Assembly (NCBI GenBank): GCA_038324115.1
Contig: JBBQHQ010000001.1
Location: 1 to 64,000, forward strand
Direction of reading: 5' to 3'
Source: Gaiellasilicea sp038324115
GTDB taxonomy: Bacteria; Actinomycetota; Thermoleophilia; Gaiellales; Gaiellaceae
DNA: 64,000 nt
Positions 43,826 to 50,942 of this stretch are shown here, piece after piece. The notes under the pieces are model-generated. The model worked only from the letters and a program-made list of their open reading frames with translations. It searched no databases and was not told the origin of the DNA. Each line of letters begins with the position of its first letter. Position 1 is the first letter of the stretch. The position numbers and the translations under genes are program-made.

Positions 43826-44842
43826 TTAGGGGGCCAGGGCGCGCGAGCGGGCGAAGCGTCCGGTCCAGTAGGCCGTGCGGTCGAGATAGGACGTCTCGGC
43901 AGCGGTGCCTCGCTTCCCCCACGCCCCGTCGTAGCTCGCGTACCCGCGCTGCCTGGGCCGCGCCGGCTCGATCTGGGTGCCCTCGTGCCACTCGTTGTAG
44001 CTCGTGATCGTGACGAGGTCGGGCTTCGACTCGATCGCCCCCTGCCACATCCCGTCGTAGGTGGCGCCGTTGCGGCGCGACTTCAGGCGCCCGTCTCCCG
44101 TGGCTCGCCTGGCGTCGTAGCCAGGCCCGACGGACGGCGCGCAGAGCAGGCCGAGCCTGTGGGCCTGGTCGCACAGCCGCGCGAAGAGGTTGCCGTCGAA
44201 GAGCAGGACGTCGTAGGTGTAGATGCCGTCGAACCCCCCCGCGGCCGCCGTTCCGGCGAGGTTCCAGTTAGCGAACACGCGGACGTCCTTGTCGAGCGAG
44301 GCGTTCAGTGCGGCCCAGTCGGTGTCGGGGACGAGCGACGAGGCCCAGAGGTAGAAGTCCCGGAGCCCGAGCGAGCGCAGCGCCGCGATGTCGAGGGCGA
44401 CGCTCTCGGCGGTCCGGCCGCCGTAGGGCTCGATGTGGGCGGCGACGGTGAGCCCGTTCCGACTCGCAGCCGCGATCACCTTGGGCAGCCGCTGGTCCTC
44501 GATCGTCCCCCGCCCCCACCAGGAGACGATCACACTCGTGACCCCGGACGCGGCGATCTCCCGCATCTGGGCGGAGACCACGAGCTCGTCGGCCGAGGAG
44601 TACGGTCCGCGGGCCGGGTAGTACCCGGACGAGATCGCCGCCGGCGGTCGCGCCCCGCCCTGCTGCCAGTGGGCGTACTCCCCGTCCCGCTGCTCGGTCG
44701 AGAACCAGGGGTAGTAGAAGATCCCCGTCTCCGCGGCGAGCGCCTCGTGCGGACCGCCGAACCGGTCGGCCTGCGCCGCCGCACCGCCCGAGAAGCTCAG
44801 GCAGGCGAGCGCGAAGAGGGGGAGGAGCGCCGCAGGTCTCAC
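43826..44842 (-). CDS. Exported GH99-like glycosidase
   Basis: A 338-residue protein with a signal peptide (MRPAALLPLFALACLSFSGGAAA, cleavage near 24-26). The rest resembles the GH99/WbsX-like family, which includes endo-alpha-mannosidases: GIFYYPWFSTEQRDGEYAHW, VTSVIVSWWGRGTIED, AHIEPYGGRTAESV and ITSYNEWHEGTQIEP, with the acid residues of the last two segments as catalytic candidates. Exported enzyme with mannan- or glycan-processing role is likely. GTG 44842 begins the signal peptide. It is monocistronic and borders the lower-GC accessory patch. Confidence 0.82.
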   Translation of the reverse strand: MRPAALLPLFALACLSFSGGAAAQADRFGGPHEALAAETGIFYYPWFSTEQRDGEYAHWQQGGARPPAAISSGYYPARGPYSSADELVVSAQMREIAASGVTSVIVSWWGRGTIEDQRLPKVIAAASRNGLTVAAHIEPYGGRTAESVALDIAALRSLGLRDFYLWASSLVPDTDWAALNASLDKDVRVFANWNLAGTAAAGGFDGIYTYDVLLFDGNLFARLCDQAHRLGLLCAPSVGPGYDARRATGDGRLKSRRNGATYDGMWQGAIESKPDLVTITSYNEWHEGTQIEPARPRQRGYASYDGAWGKRGTAAETSYLDRTAYWTGRFARSRALAP

Positions 44843-45089
44843 CGACGCCCGAGGCTACACCGCCCGTCGGCCGGTTTCTACCCCTTTACGGAGGTTCGGG
44901 CAGGACCATGTGCCTGAAGAGACGAAAACCCCGCCTGAGCAGGGTCTTCGAAGGTCGGGCCGCGGAGCCATGCGGGCTTGAGGTGCGTCGGCAGGGCCGG
45001 CGATGGCTTGGCTCAGGGAAGGCGGTTTCCGGTCGTTTGGGCCAAGAGTGGGCCACGCTCAGAGGCGGGCGCGGCACTCGCAGCGGAGG
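44843..45089. other. Left border of the accessory patch, no gene seen
   Basis: The 247 bp between the GH99-like gene and the Ltp-type gene hold only short frames without family features. The terminator at 44924-44943 lies here. No copy of the tRNA-Pro 3' end is visible, so a classical attachment-site duplication is not shown. Confidence 0.4.
44924..44943 (-). terminator. Rho-independent terminator of the Ltp-type gene
   Basis: On the minus strand CCCTGC-TCA-GGCGGG forms a hairpin with one G-T pair and is followed by GTTTTCGTC. It lies about 145 bp after the lipoprotein stop. Confidence 0.6.
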
Positions 45090-45617
45090 CTAGAGACCGG
45101 TCTGGTTCACGCCGTACACCGCCTGCTGCTCGGTGTAGCCCTCGTACATCAGCTGCGCGATGAGTCCGGAGCGGGAGAACGCGCTGGTGTCAAGGTAGGC
45201 CTTGGCAGCCTTGGCAGCCTGCTCGTTCCAGTTGGGGCTGACGGCGTCCACGGCGTAGGTGGCGTCCACGGTGGAGTAGCCCTCGTACTCCAGCTGTTTG
45301 ATCAGGCCTTTCTGGGAGAACGCGCTGGTGTCGAGGTAGGACTCGGCGCTGCGCCGGGCATTTCTCTGACCGGCGGTCTCGTCCGGAGCCTCCTCATCCA
45401 GGGCGGCCTCTGCCGCCGCCGCCGCCTCTGCCGCCGCCGCCTCTGCCGCCGCCGCCTCTGCCTCTGCCTTCACGGCCTCGTCCTCGGATTTGGCGGTCTC
45501 CTCGATCTGGACGTTCTCGTTCGCCGCGTCGTCGCCCGATGCACATCCCGTCGCGCCCATACTGATCAACGCCGACACGACGCACGCTGCCAGCACCCAC
45601 TTGAACACCTTCTTCAC
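45090..45617 (-). CDS. Ltp-family lipoprotein with two surface domains
   Basis: A 175-residue lipoprotein. GTG 45617 follows a strong AAGGAGGGG site. The signal ends in a lipobox (SMGATGC, Cys25). An acidic Ala/Glu coiled-coil spacer lies at about 40-78, followed by two Ltp/PF07553 repeats: AESYLDTSAFSQKGLIKQLEYEGY and AKAYLDTSAFSRSGLIAQLMYEGY. Streptococcal phage Ltp blocks DNA entry of related phages (superinfection exclusion), and this domain is common in prophage and Gram-positive surface proteins. Its place in a low-GC patch next to a tRNA gene favours a phage-exclusion or mobile-element role. No other phage genes are seen. Confidence 0.88.
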   Translation of the reverse strand: MKKVFKWVLAACVVSALISMGATGCASGDDAANENVQIEETAKSEDEAVKAEAEAAAAEAAAAEAAAAAEAALDEEAPDETAGQRNARRSAESYLDTSAFSQKGLIKQLEYEGYSTVDATYAVDAVSPNWNEQAAKAAKAYLDTSAFSRSGLIAQLMYEGYTEQQAVYGVNQTGL

Positions 45618-45667
45618 TTCACCCCTCCTTCGTTCCGGGTTGCCGTGCCTGGTGACTCGGAAGCCGG

Positions 45668-46222
45668 TTAGCCACGCGCCGAGCTTTCGCCGGCGACCCG
45701 TCGAATGATGCGTCCAGTTTCCTCGTCAACCCATTCCTCACTCACGCCGTCATCCCAAACTTCAGGCACGTCGCGCTTGTTTTGTGCGGCCCGCTCGAAG
45801 AGGTAGTAGCCGACAACGTTCCCCTGGACAGCAACGTTCTGTCCCGACGACATGAACTTGTCGCGGCTCTGCGATCCGAGCTCTTGGAAGACGAAGCTCC
45901 CATTCAGGAGTCTCCACCCTTCGCGGCACACAGAGTTGAGGATCTCCGTCGGGTCCGCGGTCTTCGTCGTCGTGTTTGAGCCAATCATCGCCACGATGAT
46001 CGCGTCCTGATGAGCGACGTTGAACGAGTACTGGAAGACGTCGTCTCCGCGCTCGTAAGCTAGGCGCGCCTGACCTGCTGGCGTGCTGAAGAACTCCGCA
46101 CGTAGACGCTCCTTCTGCTTCGCCCGCTTGTCGACCTCGGCTCGTGCGGCAGCGATCCCATGCTGCCGCGCTTTCTCAGCTTGTCGCTCTTCGCGCTCCT
46201 CCGGTGAACCTCGCTTGAACAC
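45668..46222 (-). CDS. Conserved hypothetical protein
   Basis: A 184-residue soluble protein. A charged helix (about 5-48, rich in Arg, Glu and Lys) precedes a compact domain, about 50-145, with TPAGQARLAYERGDDVFQYS, AIIVAMIGSNT, ILNSVCREGWRLLNGSFVF and RDKFMSSGQNVAVQGNVVGYYLF. I recall similar unnamed proteins in actinobacterial accessory regions, but no function. GTG 46222 is chosen from the basic start (MFKRGSPEE); there is no clear ribosome site, only TAAGTT 9 nt upstream. It is lower in GC than its core-genome neighbours. Confidence 0.7.
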   Translation of the reverse strand: MFKRGSPEEREERQAEKARQHGIAAARAEVDKRAKQKERLRAEFFSTPAGQARLAYERGDDVFQYSFNVAHQDAIIVAMIGSNTTTKTADPTEILNSVCREGWRLLNGSFVFQELGSQSRDKFMSSGQNVAVQGNVVGYYLFERAAQNKRDVPEVWDDGVSEEWVDEETGRIIRRVAGESSARG

Positions 46223-46369
46223 TTGAGCAACAACTTATTCCGATTGCTGACAAGCGGCAACTGGATCCCCAAGTCCGACGAACAGACGAAGGGCTCCGCG
46301 CCGCCCAGCGTCGTCTTCCGCGACAAGGCGGACGCGCTCGAGCGAAGGCTGCTCGGAGTTACCGCCTAG
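46223..46369 (+). pseudogene. Possible 3' fragment of an unidentified gene
   Basis: A plus-strand frame of 48 codons, from TTG 46223 to TAG 46367-46369, reads LSNNLFRLLTSGNWIPKSDE, then QTKGSAPPSVVFRDKADALE and RRLLGVTA. It looks like the tail of a soluble protein rather than random GC-rich sequence. It is the only plus-strand frame in the patch, lies between two minus-strand genes and overlaps the end of one by 4 bp. It may be a decayed gene end. Confidence 0.3.
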
Positions 46370-46704
46370 TCGAGCTTCGCCAGAGCCGCCCGGGCCTCGG
46401 CTAGGGCTCGGGCGGCCAAGTCTCGAGTTGGCTCGTCGGCCCGTAGCTCGGCCGCGACGAGCGCCCGAACGTTGGCCAGATCGTCAAGGCCGACGAGCTT
46501 CGCTTCGAGTACCCGCTGTGCTACGTCACGACGATACGTCTTCGCTTCGCCCCATTCGATCGCCGCCTTGATCTCGGCTACGGCTTCCACGACGGCGGCG
46601 AGCCGCGCTCTGTCTCCGTCCTTGCGCTGGCGCCACGCGAACCACGCGGCGGCCGATCCAGCCACCGCGGCGACGATCGAGAAGATGAGGTTCGCCATGG
46701 TCAT
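46366..46704 (-). CDS. Small membrane-anchored protein with helical tail
   Basis: A 112-residue protein. One hydrophobic helix at about 4-23 (ANLIFSIVAAVAGSAAAWFAW) is followed by an Arg-rich stop-transfer segment and long amphipathic helices with many Ala, Arg and Glu. Starts at ATG 46704 or ATG 46698 are both possible. A near-perfect palindrome (46707-46724) lies directly upstream and may control the gene. No family recognised. It is part of the low-GC patch. Confidence 0.6.
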   Translation of the reverse strand: MTMANLIFSIVAAVAGSAAAWFAWRQRKDGDRARLAAVVEAVAEIKAAIEWGEAKTYRRDVAQRVLEAKLVGLDDLANVRALVAAELRADEPTRDLAARALAEARAALAKLD

Positions 46705-46706
46705 TC

Positions 46707-46724
46707 CGGTAGAAAGTTCTACCG
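46707..46724. promoter_or_regulatory. Operator-like palindrome CGGTAGAAAGTTCTACCG
   Basis: Two 8-bp arms (CGGTAGAA and TTCTACCG) with a 2-bp AG centre, placed 2 bp before ATG 46704. The short spacer favours a protein-binding site over a terminator. A related half-site (AGTTCTACTG) occurs near 46840. Confidence 0.5.
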
Positions 46725-46881
46725 ATCTCCGCTTGCGGTCATTCGGTGCCGCTGCTGGAGCATGAGCGGCCCGCCGATCCGCCGCGCGGGGAGCAGCCGC
46801 GTAGATCCACCCGCCGATTCGCTCCAGTTCACCCCAGTGAGTTCTACTGCGTCGCCACGCGCCCCATCTCTACGGGTGAAG

Positions 46882-47940
46882 CTACCGCTTCTTCTTTCTC
46901 CGCTGGGCGCGATTCTGCCCACCCCCCGCCGCCTGCGCGGCCTGACGTGGGAACTGTGTAGGCGGCTGCGGAGGGGCAGCTTGCACCACCATCGTCGTGG
47001 CCGCTTGGATGAATGCTCTGCCCTTTTGATTCTCGATCAGCTTGAACGCGTTCGTGCCGCTTAGCGTGTGGCTCACCGCATGGTGAACACTCAACACCAG
47101 GTCTTGGAGGGCGTCGTCCGCCTCAAGGTCTGTCACCTTTACGTTCTGGGCGCGAGCGTCGTCGCGGCTGACCCGCCGGCCGTGTGAGCCGAAATCAGCG
47201 AACTCTGCGAACCAATGCGCGGTCGCTGCAGATTTCGTTGGAGCGTCGGCCTCTCCAGCGAACATGTAGCGTTCCAGCCACCGCGCCACGAGGTTTTCGG
47301 CCAAGGCCCGCTGGTAATCACACTGAGCGAGCAAGCCCGGACCGTATGCGCGCAGGATCGGAAGCCAGGCAGTAACGTTGGCAGGGTTCGCGGCGCACTG
47401 CGCCTTTGCCATCTCGAACTGGTCTTTGATCGCCTGGGCGGGGGCTGACCGTGGGCCTTCGGGAGTGAAAATCGTGAACTGAGGGTCGATCGGTCCGAGT
47501 TGAGAGTGTGAACCCATCAGGATCTCGTCGGCCCCAAGCGCAACCATAGTCGCCGCGGACATGGCAGCTATCGGAACGATCACGCGGATGTGGTCGAAGC
47601 GGCTCCGTAGGTACTCGACGATTGACTCCGCCGCCTCAGCACTACCGCCGGGCGAGTGGATAATGAGATCGAGGTCGCGCTCGTCGACGTTGGAGACGGC
47701 TTCCATAAAGCCTTGGACATCGGACAGGTTGATGGTGACCTGATCGCCGGTGAGCTGCTTGTGCTCCATCCAGGCTGTCGCGTAGACGATCGTCGCTCGA
47801 CCCGTGTGCTTCGAAAGGTCCCGGAGGTAACGACGTCGCATAACGTCGTGCGGCGACATGCCCCCGAACTCGTCAGGGTTGGCCTCAGCCCGCTTCTGTA
47901 GCTCGCTGAGCTCCTTGAGGAGCTCACCCCAGGTGGGCAA
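46882..47940 (-). CDS. ClpP-fold SDH-family serine protease
   Basis: A 352-residue member of the serine-dehydrogenase-proteinase (SDH/SppA-like) branch of the ClpP superfamily. Core motifs are IIHSPGGSAEAAESI (oxyanion loop Gly98-Gly99), IVPIAAMSAATMVALGADEI with the likely nucleophile Ser128, and SHSQLGPIDPQ with the conserved GPIDP turn. About 48 residues precede the core, and a Gln/Pro/Ala linker and a very basic end (RAQRRKKKR) follow it. There is no membrane helix. TTG 47940 is the start used here, 6 nt after the upstream small gene; Met28 is an alternative. Its role may be cytoplasmic peptide or protein cleavage. Confidence 0.82.
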   Translation of the reverse strand: MPTWGELLKELSELQKRAEANPDEFGGMSPHDVMRRRYLRDLSKHTGRATIVYATAWMEHKQLTGDQVTINLSDVQGFMEAVSNVDERDLDLIIHSPGGSAEAAESIVEYLRSRFDHIRVIVPIAAMSAATMVALGADEILMGSHSQLGPIDPQFTIFTPEGPRSAPAQAIKDQFEMAKAQCAANPANVTAWLPILRAYGPGLLAQCDYQRALAENLVARWLERYMFAGEADAPTKSAATAHWFAEFADFGSHGRRVSRDDARAQNVKVTDLEADDALQDLVLSVHHAVSHTLSGTNAFKLIENQKGRAFIQAATTMVVQAAPPQPPTQFPRQAAQAAGGGQNRAQRRKKKR

Positions 47941-47946
47941 CGATGC

Positions 47947-48132
47947 CTAGGTGTGAGTCGCGTATTCGACGGACGGCTGGGGAACCGTCGCGGCCGAGAC
48001 TGCCGCGAAGTAGCGCTGCTCGATCTGCTCGTACACGGCCACAAGATCGCCGACGCCCGCCTCAGCCTGCTCGACTATTTCACGGATGTCATCATCCGTG
48101 ACGGTGATCTCCCTCGTCTCGTGCTCGCTCAT
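47947..48132 (-). CDS. Small acidic protein upstream of the SDH protease
   Basis: A 61-residue, strongly acidic protein (MSEHETREITVTDDDIREIVEQA, then EAGVGDLVAVYEQIEQRYFA) with two predicted helices. GAGGATGGA lies upstream of ATG 48132. The 6-nt gap to the protease start implies co-transcription and probably coupled translation, so it may be an adaptor, inhibitor or substrate of the protease. No family recognised; I can only state the pairing. Confidence 0.6.
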   Translation of the reverse strand: MSEHETREITVTDDDIREIVEQAEAGVGDLVAVYEQIEQRYFAAVSAATVPQPSVEYATHT

Positions 48133-48328
48133 GCGATTCCATCCTCAGCAGTCGGTGACCAGACTTTAGCGGCGTTTCTCGGATTCCCTGGAATCATCGG
48201 CGATTCACGAGCCGGTGACAACCCCTCTGTCCAGACGAGAAGGGTTTGCTTGCCATCAGCGAACCCGCCAAGACCTGGCCGATGCTCGGCCGGCGAATGA
48301 GCCCGCCTCCGAGGATTGCCCCACGCAG
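48133..48328. other. Non-coding gap between the accessory operon and tRNA-Pro
   Basis: About 200 bp without a convincing gene. A GATTCC-CT-GGAATC inverted repeat lies near 48181-48194. A minus-strand frame reaches the small acidic gene with an overlapping stop but has no protein-like features. The promoter of the protease operon is probably here, without a recognisable consensus. Confidence 0.4.
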
Positions 48329-48348
48329 AAACCCCCAACTAGTGGGGG
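48329..48348 (-). terminator. Terminator of the tRNA-Pro gene
   Basis: On the minus strand GCCCCCACTAGTTGGGGG is followed by TTTCTGCG, a compact hairpin (CCCCCA/TGGGGG) starting about 11 nt after the tRNA 3' end. Confidence 0.75.
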
Positions 48349-48359
48349 CTTCCGCTCAT

Positions 48360-48432
48360 CGGGGCGCCGAGATTTGAACTCGGGACCTCTAGTCCCCCAG
48401 ACTAGCGCGCTAACCAGGCTGCGCCACGCCCC
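48360..48432 (-). tRNA. tRNA-Pro (anticodon GGG)
   Basis: The minus strand folds as a tRNA. The acceptor arms are GGGGCGT and GCGCCCC with one G-T pair. The D arm lies in GGCGCAGCCTGGTTAGCGC. The anticodon stem CTAGT/ACTAG carries loop CTGGGGG (anticodon GGG), and the T arm has GAGTTCAAATCTC. No CCA is encoded. The accessory patch begins at its 3' side, as usual for elements that integrate in tRNA genes. Confidence 0.93.
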
Positions 48433-48478
48433 GCGACGCCCCGCACGGTAGCAAGCGGGATCGCGCCCCGTGCCCGAC

Positions 48479-49861
48479 TCAGCCCGGCTCGATGTTCTGG
48501 TTCAGCCGGAAGAGGTTCTCGGGGTCGAACTGCCGCTTCAGCGCCCGCAGCCGCTCGTACTTCGCGGCACCGTAGGCGTCCCGGACGCGATCGGCTCCCT
48601 CGTCGCCGAGGAAGTTGACATAGACGCCCTGATGCCACGGCTCGAGCGCCGACCAGAAGCCACGCACCCACTCCACCTCGGCGTCGAACCCCTCGGCGGT
48701 CTCCGTGCAGGCACCGATGTTGTAGGTGAAGCCCGCCCCGCGGCCGCTGAACGCGGTCTCGTCCTCGCCGACCCGGGCGACCGCGCCCCCCATCTGCCAG
48801 ATCGGAAACGAGGTCAGCGGAGAGTCGATCGCAAGCGAGCGCTCGACGGTGACGTCGATGATCTCGTCGGTCAGCTCGGGAATGTCGCAGCTCTTGAAGT
48901 AGTAGAAGCGGCCCGCGGGGAAGCTCGGGTCGAGCATCGCCTGGTGCGCGACGAAGGGCTTCTGGACGCATCCGTCGAAGACGGGCGAGCCGAACTCGCG
49001 CAAGGGCTTCAGGAACCGCTCCCCCTCCCCGGCGTCGCCGATCCAGCAGGGGATCACCATCACGACCGGCTGCCCGTGCAGTTCGGCAGGGATGAAGGGC
49101 AGCGGCGGCGCCTTGCGGTGGACGACGATCGTCATCAGCTCGTCGGGCGCGTCCGCGACCCAGTCGCGGTAGAAGCGGAGGACGTCGCCGGACTGGGTCA
49201 TCGGCCAGATCAACGGGCCGGCGAGCACCTGCGGCCCGAGCGGCACGCACTCGAACTCGAACTCGGTCACGATCCCGAAGTTGCCCCCGCCGCCGCGGAG
49301 GCCCCAGAAGAGCTCGGCGTTCTCCTCGGCGCTCGCGTGGACGAGCTCGCCGTCCGCCGTGACGAGGTCGACGGAGCGGAGGCGGTCGACCGAGAGCCCG
49401 TGTTTGCGCATGATCCAGCCGATCCCGCCGCCGAGCGTCAGCCCTGCCACGCCGGTGTGGGTGACGATTCCGGACGGGACCGCGAGCGAGAACGCCTGCG
49501 TCTCGCGGTCGAGCTCGCCGAGGAGCACGCCGGCCTGGACGCGGGCCGTCCGCCGGATCGGATCAACGCGGATCCCTTTCAGGGGCGAAAGGTCGATCAT
49601 GAGCGCGTCGTCGGCGACCGAGTGTCCCGGGAACGAGTGCCCCCCACTCCGGACGGCGATCGGCAGGCCGGAGGTGCGCCCGAGCTTGACGGCGGCGATC
49701 ACGTCGGCGACGCCGGCACAGCGGACGATCACGGCGGGGCGCCGGTCGATCGAGCCGTTCCAGATCCGGCGCAGACTGTCGTAGTCCGGGTCCGCCGCGC
49801 CCACGATCGCGCCGCGGAACTGGGTCTCGTCGAGCTCGATGGAGCTGAGAACCGAAGCCAT
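48479..49861 (-). CDS. FAD-linked oxidoreductase, berberine-bridge-enzyme type
   Basis: A 460-residue PCMH/BBE-family flavoprotein. The FAD domain has PIAVRSGGHSFPGHSVADD, where the His (about residue 74) is the expected covalent flavin site, and TGVAGLTLGGGIGWIMRKHGLS. The BBE-type end reads YERLRALKRQFDPENLFRLNQN. It oxidises unknown alcohols, sugars or alkaloid-like compounds. There is no export signal. It is monocistronic and divergent from the VOC gene across 62 bp. Nearest core-genome neighbour after the tRNA. Confidence 0.88.
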   Translation of the reverse strand: MASVLSSIELDETQFRGAIVGAADPDYDSLRRIWNGSIDRRPAVIVRCAGVADVIAAVKLGRTSGLPIAVRSGGHSFPGHSVADDALMIDLSPLKGIRVDPIRRTARVQAGVLLGELDRETQAFSLAVPSGIVTHTGVAGLTLGGGIGWIMRKHGLSVDRLRSVDLVTADGELVHASAEENAELFWGLRGGGGNFGIVTEFEFECVPLGPQVLAGPLIWPMTQSGDVLRFYRDWVADAPDELMTIVVHRKAPPLPFIPAELHGQPVVMVIPCWIGDAGEGERFLKPLREFGSPVFDGCVQKPFVAHQAMLDPSFPAGRFYYFKSCDIPELTDEIIDVTVERSLAIDSPLTSFPIWQMGGAVARVGEDETAFSGRGAGFTYNIGACTETAEGFDAEVEWVRGFWSALEPWHQGVYVNFLGDEGADRVRDAYGAAKYERLRALKRQFDPENLFRLNQNIEPG

Positions 49862-49911
49862 CAGTCTCAGAGCTTGCCACAGGCGGCCCGGTCAGGGAAG
49901 GCCGGGTCTGA

Positions 49912-49917
49912 CAGGAT
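49912..49917 (+). promoter_or_regulatory. -10-like box CAGGAT for the VOC gene
   Basis: CAGGAT is 6 nt before GTG 49924, the same geometry as the other leaderless starts. Without a clear -35 box the call is weak. Confidence 0.35.
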
Positions 49918-49923
49918 CGCGGC

Positions 49924-50646
49924 GTGTTCGACCACGTGACGATCCGGGTCGCCGACCGGGACGCCTCAGCGGCGTTCTACGTGACCGTGCTGGCGGAGCT
50001 CGGGATCGAGCAGACGTACTCCGATCCCGAGCTGGCGGAATGGGACGAGTTCTCGCTCTCGCCGGCGAGCGCGGAGAAGCCCGCCACCCGCGGCCTCCAC
50101 CTCGGCTTCTCGGCGCCCTCGCGCGAGCATGTCGACCGCTTCTGGCGCACAGGCGTGGACGCGGGCTACCGCAGCGACGGCGAGCCCGGCGTCAGGACGC
50201 TCTACCTTGAGGACTACTACGGCGCCTTCCTGCTGGATACCGACGGGAACAGCGCGGAGGCGGTTCACCACGGCGCCGTTCGCCGGGGAACGCTCGACCA
50301 CCTCTGGATCCGGGTTGCGGACGTGGCCGCGTCACGGCGCTTCTACGAGGCCGCGGCTCCGTACGGCGGCTACCGGATTGGCGAGCCGCTGCCCGAGTAC
50401 GCCTGGTTCGCCTGGGCGCCCGGCTCCTTCTCGGTCACGCTCGGGGAGCCGACCCGGAACGTGCACCTCGCGTTCGCCGTCGACACGAACGCCGAGGTGG
50501 ACGACTTCTATCGGCAGCTGACGGAGGCCGGCTACCGCGACAACGGGCCTCCCGGCGAGCGGACCGAATATCACCCGGGCTACTACGGCGCCTTCGTGCT
50601 CGACCCCGACGGGAACAACGTCGAGGCGGTCTGCCACAACCGCTAG
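49924..50646 (+). CDS. Tandem VOC-domain (glyoxalase-like) protein
   Basis: A 240-residue protein with two vicinal-oxygen-chelate modules. Module 1 (about 1-115) starts FDHVTIRVADRDASAAFY and ends LDTDGNSAEAVHH. Module 2 (about 123-240) starts LDHLWIRVADVAASRRFY and ends LDPDGNNVEAVCHN. Each keeps the metal-site His near its start and Glu near its end. VOC proteins include dioxygenases, glyoxalases and resistance proteins; the reaction cannot be told here. The two-module form is common in actinobacteria. Confidence 0.85.
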   Translation: MFDHVTIRVADRDASAAFYVTVLAELGIEQTYSDPELAEWDEFSLSPASAEKPATRGLHLGFSAPSREHVDRFWRTGVDAGYRSDGEPGVRTLYLEDYYGAFLLDTDGNSAEAVHHGAVRRGTLDHLWIRVADVAASRRFYEAAAPYGGYRIGEPLPEYAWFAWAPGSFSVTLGEPTRNVHLAFAVDTNAEVDDFYRQLTEAGYRDNGPPGERTEYHPGYYGAFVLDPDGNNVEAVCHNR

Positions 50647-50942
50647 GCGCTGAGCCGCTTGTAGAGCCGGTCGACGAGGTGCGGCATCGACTCCAGCCTG
50701 TCCGTGATCACGCGCAGCCGATACTCGCGGAAGTGCTCGGGCTCGACGGAGAGGGCCTCCGCGAGCCGCTCGACCACGTCCATCGAAGGGACGGGGCGGT
50801 TGCCGTGCACGAGGTGGTTCAGGTAGCCGGCCGAGAGCTGGGTCTTCGCCGCCAACCCCCGGTAGGTGAGCCCGGTGTCGGCCATCAGGCGCTCGATCGT
50901 GGGCCCGAACGGGTCGTCGCTGTAGCGCTTCCGTCGTGTCAT
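50643..50942 (-). CDS. XRE-family helix-turn-helix protein
   Basis: A 99-residue DNA-binding protein with an XRE/Cro-type HTH at about 12-68 (LTYRGLAAKTQLSAGYLNHLVHGNRPVPSMDVVERLAEAL). A C-terminal helix pair (about 70-99) may mediate dimerisation. The start TG overlaps no neighbour, but its 3' side overlaps the VOC gene end by 4 bp on the other strand, and its 5' end overlaps proS (50939-50942, same strand). Co-transcription after proS? No: on the minus strand proS lies downstream of nothing here; proS is upstream and this gene follows it. Targets are unknown. Confidence 0.8.
   Translation of the reverse strand: MTRRKRYSDDPFGPTIERLMADTGLTYRGLAAKTQLSAGYLNHLVHGNRPVPSMDVVERLAEALSVEPEHFREYRLRVITDRLESMPHLVDRLYKRLSA

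Noticed and set aside
46060..46326. A minus-strand frame of 88 codons overlapping the gene at 45668
   Set aside because: It overlaps a better supported gene in another frame and has a random composition.
48129..48338. A minus-strand frame of 69 codons overlapping the small acidic gene
   Set aside because: The overlap looks coupled, but the translation has no fold-like or family features and its start lies in tRNA-flanking sequence.
44843..48360. attL/attR direct repeats of the tRNA-Pro end
   Set aside because: I looked for the tRNA 3' end (GAGTTCAAATCTCGGCGC) at the left border and found no copy; integration is only inferred from position.
50643..50942. Toxin-antitoxin role for the XRE gene
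   Set aside because: No partner toxin lies next to it; the neighbours are proS and, on the opposite strand, the VOC gene.
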